The notes beneath the pieces are model-generated. The model did not search any database and was not told the DNA's origin. It was given only the letters and a program-made list of their open reading frames with translations. A DNA stretch of 64,000 bases, from NCBI GenBank assembly GCA_013151235.1, contig JAADIO010000033.1, forward strand, positions 45,240 to 109,239. Reading direction: 5' to 3'. Position 1 is the first letter of the stretch; every line of letters starts with the position of its first letter. The translations under genes and the position numbers were made by a program. This DNA is from Deltaproteobacteria bacterium. Lineage in GTDB: Bacteria > CG2-30-53-67. Positions 35,077 to 44,564 of the stretch are shown piece after piece.

Positions 35077-36027
35077 TTACGGAGTTGGAGAGCCCGCTGC
35101 CCCGGGCTGTATCGCCCTTTCTCTCTCTTCGGGCTCTCCATTGACTTCCGGGAAACGAAGAGGGAGCGTCACCAGGGAGAAGGGGTCAATTCGCACACCA
35201 TTGAGCCGCGCCCCCCAGTGGAGATGGGGCCCCGTCACCCGTCCCGTGGCACCCACATGCCCCAGGACCGAACCTTGACGGACGATCTGCCCTTTCCGAA
35301 CGGCAAAGTCTTCTAAATGCGCATAGAGGGTATAGAGCCCGCCTCCGTGATCGAGGATCACCGTGTTGCCGCTGAAGAAGAGATTGTCAGCCATGACCAC
35401 CCGTCCGGCATCCGGGGCCTTCACCGGGGTTCCGGCGCCGGCAAGAAGGTCGGCTCCCGAATGGGGGCTCCGGGGTTCACCGTTGAAGATGCGGCGCAAT
35501 CCGAAGGAACTCCCCCGTGCCGCCTCAACGGGAGCAGTGAATCCCCGCAACCAGAAGGCCTTCCGGCTGCGGATTTTGTAAAGCGCCGCCAGTCCCTTCT
35601 TCTCCCCGTGCACACGGGCAAGATCCTTGCGGGAAAGATCAACATACTTCTTCCGGACGGTAATCCGCTCCAGGGGAAAAATCTTCGGCAGAACGGTAAT
35701 GTGAAAGACCCCTTCCGTTTTTTTGCCGTCCGGAAAATCGGCCCGGTACGTCAGGGAATGACTGCGAGGTGAAACGGTCAACCCCACGGCCGCCAAGGCA
35801 GACCATCGTCTCCCCTTCTCATTCGAAGTGAAGAGAAGTTTCTGTCCCAGAAAACTTCCTTTCACCCTGTCCAGTCTCGTGGCCGACACAATTCGTACCC
35901 AGACCGCCTGACCGGGGTAGATCTTTTTCGGAAGAACCCGGACCTGTATCTTGGTGGCCCACGCGCTGCCCGCACAGAGAAACCACACCATTAAAATCCA
36001 CGACACGCGACAGATACCTTTCAGCAC
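35077..36027 (-). CDS. Secreted M23 (LytM) peptidase
   Basis: 316 residues from a GTG at 36027, preceded by GGAGG and overlapping the previous gene. A signal peptide ends near GSAWA. The catalytic LytM domain is intact: HSGADLLAG (zinc His and Asp), LYTLYAHLED and GPHLHWG. An N-terminal beta domain (KIQVRVLPKKIYPGQAVWVRI) precedes it. It likely cuts peptidoglycan cross-bridges or regulates another hydrolase in the periplasm. An upstream frame to 36063 lacks a signal peptide at its start. Confidence 0.92.
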   Translation of the reverse strand: MLKGICRVSWILMVWFLCAGSAWATKIQVRVLPKKIYPGQAVWVRIVSATRLDRVKGSFLGQKLLFTSNEKGRRWSALAAVGLTVSPRSHSLTYRADFPDGKKTEGVFHITVLPKIFPLERITVRKKYVDLSRKDLARVHGEKKGLAALYKIRSRKAFWLRGFTAPVEAARGSSFGLRRIFNGEPRSPHSGADLLAGAGTPVKAPDAGRVVMADNLFFSGNTVILDHGGGLYTLYAHLEDFAVRKGQIVRQGSVLGHVGATGRVTGPHLHWGARLNGVRIDPFSLVTLPLRFPEVNGEPEERERAIQPGAAGSPTP

Positions 36028-36449
36028 GAATCCTCCTCTCCCGGCCGCTTCCCCTGACGACAACGCATATATTCGATTTTGATGCAGCGGCCCATGACCA
36101 CTTCCACCCCGGCCTCGTTCAATCTTTTCATCGCCTCATCATTCCGGATGCCCAACTGCATCCAGAAGACCCTGGCCCCGGATTGCACCGCTTCTTCCGC
36201 AATCGGCAGGATTGCATCGGAGCGCCGGAAGACATCGACGATTTCCAACGGTTCCGGAATGGAGCTCAGTGAGGGATAACAAATCTCCCCCAGGATCTTC
36301 CGTTGTCCCGGGTTGACGGGGATGATGCGGAAACCCTGTTCCTGCAGGTACCGTGCAACCCGATGGCTGTCCCGTTCCGGTTTCGGGGAGAGCCCCACGA
36401 CGGCCACGGTACGGTATCGTTGCAGGAGATTACAAATCCGATCCGCCAT
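36021..36449 (-). CDS. CoA-binding domain protein (YccU-like)
   Basis: A 142-residue Rossmann CoA-binding domain: VAVVGLSPKPERDSHRVARYL, IIPVNPGQ, WMQLGIRNDEA and GRCIKIEY near the end. No ligase domain is attached. Its molecular role is unknown in the family. It overlaps the M23 peptidase gene by 7 bases. Confidence 0.88.
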   Translation of the reverse strand: MADRICNLLQRYRTVAVVGLSPKPERDSHRVARYLQEQGFRIIPVNPGQRKILGEICYPSLSSIPEPLEIVDVFRRSDAILPIAEEAVQSGARVFWMQLGIRNDEAMKRLNEAGVEVVMGRCIKIEYMRCRQGKRPGEEDSC

Positions 36450-36576
36450 GAGGGCTGTTCCTTTCCATGTTCTTCTCCACCCGGGGTGCAGGGATCATCG
36501 TCCCCCCGTCACTTCAATCCTGCCTGCCGTGCTGTGACGCAGGTGGAGCCCCGGCGGGAGAGAAGGTTGCGGAAGA

Positions 36577-37191
36577 TTATACAAAATCCTGAAGATCGCC
36601 TGATCCTTCACGCAGGATTTCCACTTCATCCTCCAGCAGGGAGATCACACTGGAGGGTTGCACAGGAAGCAGACCGCACTCCAGGATCAGATCCACTTCC
36701 TTTCCGAAACATTTCTGCAGATCATCCGGATCCGTCATCACTTCCTCGTCACTCCGGTTTGCACTGGTACTGACAATCGGATTCCCCAGCGCCTCCACCA
36801 GGGCCTGAGGCACGGGGTGATTCGGGACCCGGATCCCTACGGTACGGCTTTTGCTCCGAAGGGTGCGGGGGGTCTCCCGGCCGGCCGGAAGGACAAAGGT
36901 ATAGGCACCGGGGAGGTACCGTCTCAGGATGCGATAAGCAAAATTGGACACCATGGCATACCGGCTGATATGGGTCAGGTCGGCACAGACGAAGGAGAGC
37001 GGCTTCTTGGGGTCCCGTCCCTTGATACGAATGATCCGGTTCACCGCCTGAAGGCTGGTGATATCACAACCGAAACCGTAGATCGTGTCGGTGGGATAGA
37101 TCATCACCCCGCCGGACTGCAGGACCGCCACGGCCTTCGCAATATGACGTCCCTGGGGGTTCTCCGGATGTATGGAAAGCATGGTGGCCAT
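36577..37191 (-). CDS. YciO/Sua5/YrdC-family protein
   Basis: 204 residues with the YrdC fold: VMIYPTDTIYGFGCD, IKGRDPKKPLSFVCAD, the LPGAYTFVLPA segment and NPIVSTSANRSDEE. Members make threonylcarbamoyl-AMP for tRNA t6A; the YciO subgroup is of unclear function, and this protein's KGRDPKKPLS and length fit either. About 130 bases to the CoA-binding gene hold nothing recognisable. Confidence 0.85.
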   Translation of the reverse strand: MATMLSIHPENPQGRHIAKAVAVLQSGGVMIYPTDTIYGFGCDITSLQAVNRIIRIKGRDPKKPLSFVCADLTHISRYAMVSNFAYRILRRYLPGAYTFVLPAGRETPRTLRSKSRTVGIRVPNHPVPQALVEALGNPIVSTSANRSDEEVMTDPDDLQKCFGKEVDLILECGLLPVQPSSVISLLEDEVEILREGSGDLQDFV

Positions 37192-37343
37192 GGTTTTTCC
37201 TCCTTCCGAAAGAGGAGTATAACCGATGACGCAACGATTGGAAAGCTGAAATAAAGGTCCGTAGCGGGTGGGGTGCGGGAGTGGAATTCGTTCTCATTCT
37301 CTTTGCAACAACTTTTCTCGAAGAACTTGCAGCGGGGAAAGAA

Positions 37344-38597
37344 TCAGGCCACTCCTTCGGAATGTGCTTCCACCGGCTGCAACACCCCCTGACGAACCAT
37401 CCGGCATAGAAAGTTGCAAACCTCGAAATCGACGAGCGGCGTCCGGGCACAGATTTCGCTCACCGAATGTTCTCCGTCGATCAGACCGAGGATCAGCCCC
37501 TGGTCTTCCGTCAGCTGGGCACCCTCCACCGGGATCGTACCTTCTGAGGCATAATCCAGAACCACATCCAGCGAAGGAAGAACCGCACGCATATTCGCCC
37601 ATTCATCTTCACGATGAGCTCCCTCCATTACAAGACTCATGACATCAAGCGAGAGCGTTTCATTCGGATCGACCGGAGGGGCTTCATTTACGAACTCGAA
37701 ATGCCCTTCGGGAAAGGCCATCAGGGAATAGACGATCTCCTCCGCCTGGATCCGAAGTGCCTCCTGGAGTCCCCGGCGGTCAATGGCACCGATCTCGATC
37801 AAGGCCTGTCCTAAACGCATGGAAGGATTCTGCGCGCAGAGTACCAGCGCACGTCTTCGTTCACTTTTCGTGATCTTTCCGAGTTTGTAAAGCAGATAGC
37901 CCAGTTTGTTCTTCTTGTCCCTGTCTCTGCATGAGGCGGAACAAATCTTCCCCTCCCGGATAAAGAGAGATTTCTGTTCATGTTTGTTCTGCACCACAAG
38001 GGTCCCCGTATTCTCGCAGGAGGCGAGCAATTGAAGCAGGTCGGGGAAACGAATCTTTTTGAGTTCCCCCCGTATCTCCACCTGATCGCAGTCCGGAGAA
38101 GATCCTGCCGAGCGGTTCCCTCCGCCGCATTTTTTTTGAGGGTCGGATCTCCCGAAGTCAACAGCATGGGGGACGGAGGAACCCCCCATCCAGCCATAAA
38201 GTGTACGGCGAAAAACAATCGGCAAAAAAAGGAGAAAGAGGGCCAAAAGGAAGACGACCGCACCGAGAGAGAAGATACCGTAATAAAGTTGACTGCCGAA
38301 GAGGAACGCCACCCCGACCTTCATCGGCTCTCTTACATGAAACGTTCCGGCCTTAGGACTTTTCAAAGGGTTCCGCAGCAGCGTCTCTTCATACTCTGCA
38401 GCAAAATCGTTTAAGCGGCTCCCCGACTGCAGGAATTCGGTGATCCCTTGAACGGGCTTCTTCCGGCCCGCAACGCGCGCCGTAATGACGGGGTGCAAAG
38501 CAGAGTGTGATGGGAGCCGTCCTTGAGAAGATGCCGCAGGAAGACCGATGAAGAAACAAAGAAGAACCGCAACCAGGATGTTAACCCGCTTGACCAT
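37344..38597 (-). CDS. Membrane-anchored DUF4388 (PATAN) protein
   Basis: 417 residues from an ATG at 38597 (ATG 38612 and TTG 38672 are alternatives). An N-terminal hydrophobic segment ending near AASS looks like a signal or anchor, and a second helix (GIFSLGAVVFLLALFLLFLP) follows at about 110-130. The cytoplasmic part has GELKKIRFPDLLQLLAS...GTLVVQ...IREGKICSA, the DUF4388 pattern, and a winged-helix-like end with LTEDQGLILGLIDGEHSVSEI. DUF4388 proteins occur with two-component and GTPase regulators; the role here is not known. Confidence 0.8.
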   Translation of the reverse strand: MVKRVNILVAVLLCFFIGLPAASSQGRLPSHSALHPVITARVAGRKKPVQGITEFLQSGSRLNDFAAEYEETLLRNPLKSPKAGTFHVREPMKVGVAFLFGSQLYYGIFSLGAVVFLLALFLLFLPIVFRRTLYGWMGGSSVPHAVDFGRSDPQKKCGGGNRSAGSSPDCDQVEIRGELKKIRFPDLLQLLASCENTGTLVVQNKHEQKSLFIREGKICSASCRDRDKKNKLGYLLYKLGKITKSERRRALVLCAQNPSMRLGQALIEIGAIDRRGLQEALRIQAEEIVYSLMAFPEGHFEFVNEAPPVDPNETLSLDVMSLVMEGAHREDEWANMRAVLPSLDVVLDYASEGTIPVEGAQLTEDQGLILGLIDGEHSVSEICARTPLVDFEVCNFLCRMVRQGVLQPVEAHSEGVA

Positions 38598-38762
38598 AAC
38601 TGAACCGTCCATTTCCGGGAGTTCTGCCGGTTGATCCAGACAAGAATACACACTCCCGGTACTTTTCTCCAATCATTGGGCGAAAAAACGGTAAATCGGC
38701 TCAGTTTTCAGACGGCCTGCCCCGGACGGAAACAGGCACTTTCCAGTCCCCCTGATAATTTC

Positions 38763-38792
38763 AGTATCCCTTGAATAAGTCGGCCCTGTCAA
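38763..38792 (-). promoter_or_regulatory. Promoter of the DUF4388 gene
   Basis: TTGACA (38787-38792), 18-base spacer, GATACT (38763-38768), with a start near 38756. Confidence 0.5.
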
Positions 38793-38886
38793 TCAGAAAA
38801 ACATTATTTGCCGATGAAAGATCACAAGAGATTCATCATACAGAAAGACGGCAGACAAGATCCTGTTTCTGCGATGAGAATGGAAG

Positions 38887-38931
38887 AAAAAACCGGATGC
38901 CCAGACAAGACGGATTTGCCTGGACATCCGG
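38887..38931 (-). terminator. Terminator of the H1-like gene
   Basis: On the minus strand a long stem CCGGATG...CATCCGG with inner CCAG/CTGG and CAA/TTG pairs is followed by six T. It begins 15 bases after the stop at 38947. Confidence 0.85.
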
Positions 38932-38946
38932 AAGATATTGAGAGGA

Positions 38947-39234
38947 TTATTTCTTTTTCTGGTGGGCCTTGCAGAACTTTGAGGGAGCCTTTGCCATATT
39001 CTTGCAGCGTTTCCCTGCTTTGGTCTTCGCCGCGCACCGCTTGGCGACCTTTTTCTTGACGACTTTCTTCTTTGCCACCTTCTTTTTGACGACTTTCTTG
39101 GCGACCTTCTTCGCGACTTTTTTCTTGACGACTTTCTTGTTTGCCACTTTCTTCTTCGAAGCGACCTTCTTTGTGACGGTCTTTTTCGTCGTTTTTTTGA
39201 CCGCCTTCTTCGCCTTCTTCTTCACTGTTGCCAT
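38947..39234 (-). CDS. Histone H1-like Lys/Ala-rich protein with Cys/His tail
   Basis: 95 residues. Residues 4-66 are built of KKVAKK, KKKVVKKKV type units (Lys, Ala, Val only, with a few Thr/Ser), as in bacterial histone H1-like proteins that coat DNA. The tail differs: CAAKTKAGKRC (67-77), then KNMAKAPSKFCKAH (C88, H91), a C-x9-C-x10-C-x2-H pattern that resembles small DUF5763-type zinc motifs. The ATG at 39234 follows AAAGGAGG; an upstream frame to 39297 is not needed. Both a promoter and a strong terminator flank it, so it is a single-gene unit. Confidence 0.87.
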   Translation of the reverse strand: MATVKKKAKKAVKKTTKKTVTKKVASKKKVANKKVVKKKVAKKVAKKVVKKKVAKKKVVKKKVAKRCAAKTKAGKRCKNMAKAPSKFCKAHQKKK

Positions 39235-39308
39235 TTTTAGTCCTCCTTTGTGTGGTTGGTAAAAATGACCTTCTCCTAAAAACAGAGGGTTAATCACTGA
39301 CCCCTCTT

Positions 39309-39338
39309 ATAATAGCTTAAATAAAATCTCTAACTCAA
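39309..39338 (-). promoter_or_regulatory. Promoter of the H1-like gene
   Basis: TTGAGT (39333-39338), 18-base spacer, TATTAT (39309-39314). The whole area is AT-rich compared with the genes around it. Confidence 0.55.
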
Positions 39339-39359
39339 AATAGCATAACGAAAAATAGA

Positions 39360-39390
39360 TTGCAAGTAAAATAAGTCAACTTATTTGCAA
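39360..39390. promoter_or_regulatory. 31-bp AT-rich palindrome upstream of the H1-like promoter
   Basis: AAATAAGT and ACTTATTT are exact arms around CA (39369-39386), framed by TTGCAA at 39360-39365 and TTGCAA at 39385-39390. It lies 22 bases upstream of the -35 box, a place for an activator or a nucleoid protein. Confidence 0.5.
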
Positions 39391-39450
39391 ATTAATCTGT
39401 CATTCCCATCTTTGAGCAATATACAAAATGAAAATTCAAAAGCAAAAACC

Positions 39451-39481
39451 TTTTGTCACAGGACCTCTTTTTGTGACAAAA
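39451..39481 (-). terminator. Terminator at the end of the pyrimidine operon
   Basis: TTTTGTCACA/TGTGACAAAA, a 10-bp perfect stem with T-runs on both sides, about 75 bases after the stop of the phosphatase-cytochrome gene. Its symmetry would let it work in both directions. Confidence 0.7.
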
Positions 39482-39557
39482 AAACAGGACTGCACAAATC
39501 TACCTGGAGTTGAAAGAAAAGAAAATCGATCTGATTCCCAGCGGAAAAGTAGATCCT

Positions 39558-40901
39558 TCAGGGGAGCGTGCACTGATTGGCTATCGAGAGATAGGCGGGA
39601 TAATCGAAGGCCGGACTGTGCTTGTCGTTATGGCATTTCCGACATACATCCTCGGGAACCCTTGCGGTCATTGCTCTTCTCCCAGGGTGCCCCTCTCCGG
39701 CCCCGTGACAGGACTCGCACTGCACGTTTTTAAACCCGGGGGTTTTTTCTGTATCGATGAATCCGCTGCGGGTTCCATAACCCAGAACATGGCAGACCAC
39801 GCACTCCGGATCATACTCCTCACCCTTTTCCACAAGCGACCTGTATGCGTAGGCATGCGGGGTGTTTGACCATCGCTGATAGATCACGGGATGGCAGGGG
39901 GCGCAAGTTCCGGCGCCGACGTAGACAGGTCCATTTTTTTTCTTTGGAAGGAAAGAGACATCCTCGGAGAACCTTCCCTCACGCACCTGCCGTTGGAACC
40001 GGTCAACCTCTTTTTGCACACCGGGGTCAACCTGCACCCCTTCGTCTACCGGGATCATGGAGGAGACAAAGGAGAGAACCCTTCCCTTCACGTCCAGGTT
40101 CAGGGTAAGCCGGCCAAGCTTCTCACCGAGCGTACCGTCGGACACAATAACCGTATTCCCGACCTTCCGCGCCGATCCGGCGCCGACGTGGTGGCCGATG
40201 ATCGCGACACCGATCTCCGGATTTGCCTTGAGGAATGCATCGGGATCGGTGAGGTTGAAGTGGAGCAGAGCGACGATCAGGTCACACCGTTTCCGGAGTC
40301 CCGGCAATACCTTCGCCGCCGCCTCAAAAGGGTCGGAGATCCGAAGGTTGTGAAGAGCGTTTCGGTATTGATTCGTCACGACGTGGTCATCCAGGAGGGC
40401 AACGACCCCGACGCGAAGTCCCGCCCGATGGAAGACACGAAACGGTTCAAAAACCGGTTTCCCCTGCGGTTTAAAAATATTGGCACAGAGGAAGGGAAAG
40501 TTCGCCTTCTTCACCGCCCGCAGAAGAAAATCCGCGCCCTCGGCGAAATCGTAGTCCCCGACGGCGCAGCCGTCATAACCGATCAGGTTCATGGCACGGA
40601 TCATGGCCGCCGTCTTGACGGCATAGAAGGCGGGACTGCCCTCGAGTCCTTCAAAGGAGCCGAAGAAAACATCCCCGCTGTCCACCAGCAGGGTATTTCC
40701 GGAGCGGTATCTGTCGTACAGGGTCTTGCGCCGGGCCACGCCGCCCAACTGCTTTTCGGAACAGCCGCAACGCTTGAGCTCACCGGCCACGTTTCCGGTA
40801 TGAAAGATCGAGATGGTGATCTGCCTGCTTGTTACCGCTGGTGAGGAACAAGCAAGGCAGAGCAGGACAGTCCCAGCGGCAATTATCATCTTGGCCATCA
40901 T
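39558..40901 (-). CDS. Metallophosphatase-like lipoprotein fused to a tetraheme cytochrome c
   Basis: 447 residues. A lipoprotein signal ends at LLCLAC (Cys18). Residues 28-280 resemble UshA/5'-nucleotidase N-domains (FHTGNVAGEL, LLVDSGDVFF, GDYDF, IGHHVGAG), but the first metal motif D-x-H is missing, replaced by HTGN, with a CGC pair (45-47) and LGGVARR after it. Residues 325-430 hold four CXXCH motifs (333, 367, 395, 420), like cytochrome c554. It starts directly at the pyrD stop. Probably a surface or periplasmic electron carrier; phosphatase activity is doubtful. Confidence 0.85.
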   Translation of the reverse strand: MMAKMIIAAGTVLLCLACSSPAVTSRQITISIFHTGNVAGELKRCGCSEKQLGGVARRKTLYDRYRSGNTLLVDSGDVFFGSFEGLEGSPAFYAVKTAAMIRAMNLIGYDGCAVGDYDFAEGADFLLRAVKKANFPFLCANIFKPQGKPVFEPFRVFHRAGLRVGVVALLDDHVVTNQYRNALHNLRISDPFEAAAKVLPGLRKRCDLIVALLHFNLTDPDAFLKANPEIGVAIIGHHVGAGSARKVGNTVIVSDGTLGEKLGRLTLNLDVKGRVLSFVSSMIPVDEGVQVDPGVQKEVDRFQRQVREGRFSEDVSFLPKKKNGPVYVGAGTCAPCHPVIYQRWSNTPHAYAYRSLVEKGEEYDPECVVCHVLGYGTRSGFIDTEKTPGFKNVQCESCHGAGEGHPGRRAMTARVPEDVCRKCHNDKHSPAFDYPAYLSIANQCTLP

Positions 40902-41837
40902 TCAGGCATCCTTCTCCATTGCGCCCACAAGATCCGCAATCACAGCAAACCCTTCATCGCGCATGTATTCCCTGATCCCTTCCACGATACGGACCGGGGC
41001 CATGGGATCCACGAAGTTCGCGGTCCCCAGGGCAACGGCGGAGGCGCCGGCAAGAAGAAAAGCAATCGCGTCCGAAGGATTCATGATCCCCCCCATACCG
41101 ATGACCGGTACCTTCACGACCTGCGCCACCTGATAGACCATCCGCAAGGCAACGGGCAGGATGGCCGGACCGGAGAGACCTCCCGTCACGTTGGCCAGCC
41201 TGGGCCGGCGGGTCTTCACGTCAATCGCCATTCCGAGCAGCGTGTTGATGAGAGAGAGAACATCGGCCCCCTCCCCTTCGGCGATGCGAGCGAACTCCGT
41301 AATGTCCGTCACGTTCGGAGAAAGCTTGACGATCAAAGGCAGATGCGTGGTCCCGCGCACCAGGCCGACGACCTCTTTCGTCGCGGAAGGATCAGTCCCG
41401 AAGGCCATCCCCCCTTTCCGGACGTTGGGACAGGAGATGTTCAACTCGATACCGTCGACCCCTCCGGACTCGGTAAGCAGACGGGCCACCTCGGCATAGT
41501 CTTCCGCCCGATGGCCGTAGATGTTGGCGATAACCGCCACATCGAGTGTACGCAAACGCGGGAGTTTCCGGTCAATGAAAGCACGGACGCCGATATTCTG
41601 GAGCCCGATGGCATTGAGCATGCCGGCCGGAGTTTCGCAGACCCTCGGCGGGGGATTGCCCTCCTGCGGACCGATGGAAAGGCCCTTGACGGTCAACGCG
41701 CCCAGCTTCGACAGGTCGTAGATCTCGGCGATCTCTTCACCGTAGCCGGACGTCCCCGATGCCGTCATCACGGGGTTCTTCATCACAATCCCGCCGATAT
41801 TGACCGACAGATCCGGTGTGACGTTCTTCGATTTCAT
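40902..41837 (-). CDS. pyrD: Dihydroorotate dehydrogenase PyrD, class 1B
   Basis: 311 residues, FMN barrel: [26 protein letters not shown] with Cys as the catalytic base, VKLSPNVTD and [12 protein letters not shown]. Class 1B enzymes pair with PyrK and use NAD+; PyrK is present but separated here by kup. It oxidises dihydroorotate to orotate. Confidence 0.96.
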   Translation of the reverse strand: MKSKNVTPDLSVNIGGIVMKNPVMTASGTSGYGEEIAEIYDLSKLGALTVKGLSIGPQEGNPPPRVCETPAGMLNAIGLQNIGVRAFIDRKLPRLRTLDVAVIANIYGHRAEDYAEVARLLTESGGVDGIELNISCPNVRKGGMAFGTDPSATKEVVGLVRGTTHLPLIVKLSPNVTDITEFARIAEGEGADVLSLINTLLGMAIDVKTRRPRLANVTGGLSGPAILPVALRMVYQVAQVVKVPVIGMGGIMNPSDAIAFLLAGASAVALGTANFVDPMAPVRIVEGIREYMRDEGFAVIADLVGAMEKDA

Positions 41838-41880
41838 AGAAGCTCCATCCTGTGCAGACTGCGGTGAATCGTCAGGCGCC

Positions 41881-43767
41881 TCACAATTTCATCTGTATCC
41901 CCAGTTCGAATACCTGCTCCGGTGAAATCCGGAAATACTTTGTCGCATCCCTTGCCGAACGGGAGAGATAAACGAAGAGGTGTTTCCGCCAGACGGGCAT
42001 GGTTTCATCTTTCGTGACCAGCAGGTTTTCACGCCCCAGGAAAAAGATCGTATCTTCCACGCTGAAATTTTCCGTGCCGAAATCAATCTTTCCAAGCGCC
42101 CTCGGTATATCGGGATGTTCACTGAAACCGTAGTGTAAAGTCACGCGGAAGAATCCGTTTCCAAGTTCCCGGACGGACAGGCGTTCCGACGGCGAAACGT
42201 AGGGAATCTCTTCGGTCGTCACATGGAGAATCAATATCCTTTCGTGGAGGATTTTGTTATGCATGAAGTTGCTGACCAACGCCGTCGGCGTACCGACCGG
42301 GTTTCCGGTGAGAAAGGCCGCCGTCCCCGGGACACGGGTGATCCTACGGCTTGAGACTTCTTCAAGAAAGTCCTTCAGGGGGATCGTGACGGCATCGAGT
42401 TTGCGTTTGAGTATCTTGCGCCCCTGTCTCCAGGTAATCATGACGGAAAAAACCGCTGCAGCGACCAGCAGGGGCACCCAGCCTCCGGAGGTTACCTTGG
42501 TGATGTTCGAACTGAAAAAGGCCGCATCAATGCAAAGAAGAACGGAACATGCCGGAAGTACGGCAAAGAGCCTCCATTTCCAGCGGCGGCGGGCGACAAA
42601 GAACATGAGGATCGTCGTAATGACCATGGTCGCCGACACGGCGATCCCGTATGCCGCGGCCAGATTACCTGAATGACGAAACCCGATCACCAGGCAGACG
42701 GTGCCGGCCATCAGGATCCAGTTGATGAAGGGCACATAAATCTGTCCGATCTGTTCCGTGGATGTATGCAGGACCGCCAGGCGCGGAAAGTACCCCAACT
42801 GAACCGCCTGACGTGTCAGGGAAAAGGCGCCGGAGATCACCGCCTGAGAGGCAATCACCGTGGCGGCCGTCGCAAGCAGGATCAGGGGATACAGTGCCCA
42901 TGCAGGTGCGAGTCTGTAAAACAGGTTGTCCACGGCACCGGGGTCTCCGATCAGCAGGGCTCCCTGACCGAAGTAGTTCAGGAGCAGTGAAGGAAAAACG
43001 ATTGCAAACCAACCGGCCTGAATCGGGCCTTTGCCGAAGTGCCCCATATCCGCATACAACGCCTCCCCTCCGGTCACGACGAGGAAAACCGTTCCCAGTA
43101 CCAGAAATGCTCTTAATCCGTTATGGGACATGACTTCCACGGCGTAGACGGGATTCAGAGCCGCCATCACCCCGGGATGATGCAGAATCGCCGCCAGGCC
43201 CATAAACCCCATCACTGCAAACCAGAGGAGCATGACCGGTCCGAAGACGGAACCGATACCGGAAGTGCCATGGTGCTGAAATGAAAAAAGCACGATCAGA
43301 ATGAAAATTGCGATGGGAACCACAAAAGGCTTCAGGAGCGGAGTCGCCGCATTCAGCCCTTCAATCGCGCTCAAGACCGAGATGGCAGGGGTGATCATGC
43401 CGTCGCCGTAAAGCAGGGCCGCACCGAACAGGCCCAGCGTTCCAAGGACCAGAAACAGTACCGGGTTGATCCTGCGTATCTTTACAACAAGGGTTGTCAA
43501 TGCCAGGATGCCGCCCTCCCCTTTGTTGTCGGCCTTCATGACAAAAAGAAGATATTTGAGCGAAATCACCAGGACAAGAGACCAGAAGATCAGGGAGAGG
43601 ATCCCCAGTACATTCACGGCATTGACGGGAATTCCATCTTTCCGCCGGAAGCATTCTCTCATGGCATAAAGCGGACTCGTTCCGATGTCGCCATAGACAA
43701 TGCCGAGCGCCGCGATAATTGAGCCGACAGGTCTTCGTATCAATTCAGAGGAGTTGTTTTTATTCAT
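41881..43767 (-). CDS. kup: Kup-family potassium transporter
   Basis: 628 residues with about 12 membrane helices and a cytoplasmic tail. It begins with the KUP start [19 protein letters not shown], and shows [24 protein letters not shown]-like [17 protein letters not shown] and [13 protein letters not shown]. It takes up K+ with protons. Its ATG overlaps the pyrK stop by 4 bases, so it is truly inside the pyrimidine operon between pyrK and pyrD. Confidence 0.95.
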   Translation of the reverse strand: MNKNNSSELIRRPVGSIIAALGIVYGDIGTSPLYAMRECFRRKDGIPVNAVNVLGILSLIFWSLVLVISLKYLLFVMKADNKGEGGILALTTLVVKIRRINPVLFLVLGTLGLFGAALLYGDGMITPAISVLSAIEGLNAATPLLKPFVVPIAIFILIVLFSFQHHGTSGIGSVFGPVMLLWFAVMGFMGLAAILHHPGVMAALNPVYAVEVMSHNGLRAFLVLGTVFLVVTGGEALYADMGHFGKGPIQAGWFAIVFPSLLLNYFGQGALLIGDPGAVDNLFYRLAPAWALYPLILLATAATVIASQAVISGAFSLTRQAVQLGYFPRLAVLHTSTEQIGQIYVPFINWILMAGTVCLVIGFRHSGNLAAAYGIAVSATMVITTILMFFVARRRWKWRLFAVLPACSVLLCIDAAFFSSNITKVTSGGWVPLLVAAAVFSVMITWRQGRKILKRKLDAVTIPLKDFLEEVSSRRITRVPGTAAFLTGNPVGTPTALVSNFMHNKILHERILILHVTTEEIPYVSPSERLSVRELGNGFFRVTLHYGFSEHPDIPRALGKIDFGTENFSVEDTIFFLGRENLLVTKDETMPVWRKHLFVYLSRSARDATKYFRISPEQVFELGIQMKL

Positions 43768-44564
43768 CGGATGTCGTGCAGCAGAAGCTCTCCGGCATCA
43801 AAGACCGGCCCTTCACGGCAGACCCGCCGGTAACCGCCGGTTGTCCTTATCACACACCCCATACAGGTCCCCAGCCCGCATGCCATCACAGACTCAAGGG
43901 AAACCTCACAGTCGATTCCGGCGCCGCGGGTCATTCGGGCGACTTCCAGGAGCATGGGGCGGGGACCACAGGCATAGACCTTCACGGATTCGGAAGGCGA
44001 TGTCTTGCGTAAATGTTCCCGAAAGAGTTCCGTCACGGTCCCCGGTTCTCCGAGACTTCCGTCATCGGTCGCCGTCAGTACGGTCATGCCCGACGCGGCA
44101 AATTCGTCCAGGGGGACCAGCTCAGCCGCCGTCCGGGCGCCGTAGAAGAGGATTACCTTCACCCCGCGATCCCGTAATGTCCGGGCCAGGAACCGGAAGG
44201 GAGCGACCCCGACGCCGCCGGCGATCAGTACCGCCTTGCGTACGGGAGAGGTCACGTCGAATCCGGTACCGAGAGGGCCGGTCAGATTCAACCGCTCACC
44301 CGGTTTCCGTCTTGAAATCCATTCCGTGCCGCGCCCGGCCACACGATAGAGAATACTTAAACGTTGCGCCGCATAATCATGGACCGAAAAGGCCCGGCCG
44401 AGAAGAGGATCGAGGGACGAGGAGGCCCGAACCATGACAAAGCGTCCGGGAGCGCAGGAATAAAGATCCCCATCAAGAGAGAGGGTCAGCCGACGAATAC
44501 CAAGAGCAACCTCCTCATTTTTAATAAGCTCGGAACTCAGGTTCCGGATCAGGAGCCGGGACAT
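43764..44564 (-). CDS. pyrK: Dihydroorotate dehydrogenase electron-transfer subunit PyrK
   Basis: 266 residues: an FAD domain (GRAFSVHDY, GPLGTGF), an NAD-binding part (AVLIAGGVGVAPFRFLA) and the 2Fe-2S set CGLGTCMGC with a later Cys (RRVC). It passes electrons from PyrD to NAD+. It overlaps greA by 16 bases. Confidence 0.96.
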   Translation of the reverse strand: MSRLLIRNLSSELIKNEEVALGIRRLTLSLDGDLYSCAPGRFVMVRASSSLDPLLGRAFSVHDYAAQRLSILYRVAGRGTEWISRRKPGERLNLTGPLGTGFDVTSPVRKAVLIAGGVGVAPFRFLARTLRDRGVKVILFYGARTAAELVPLDEFAASGMTVLTATDDGSLGEPGTVTELFREHLRKTSPSESVKVYACGPRPMLLEVARMTRGAGIDCEVSLESVMACGLGTCMGCVIRTTGGYRRVCREGPVFDAGELLLHDIR

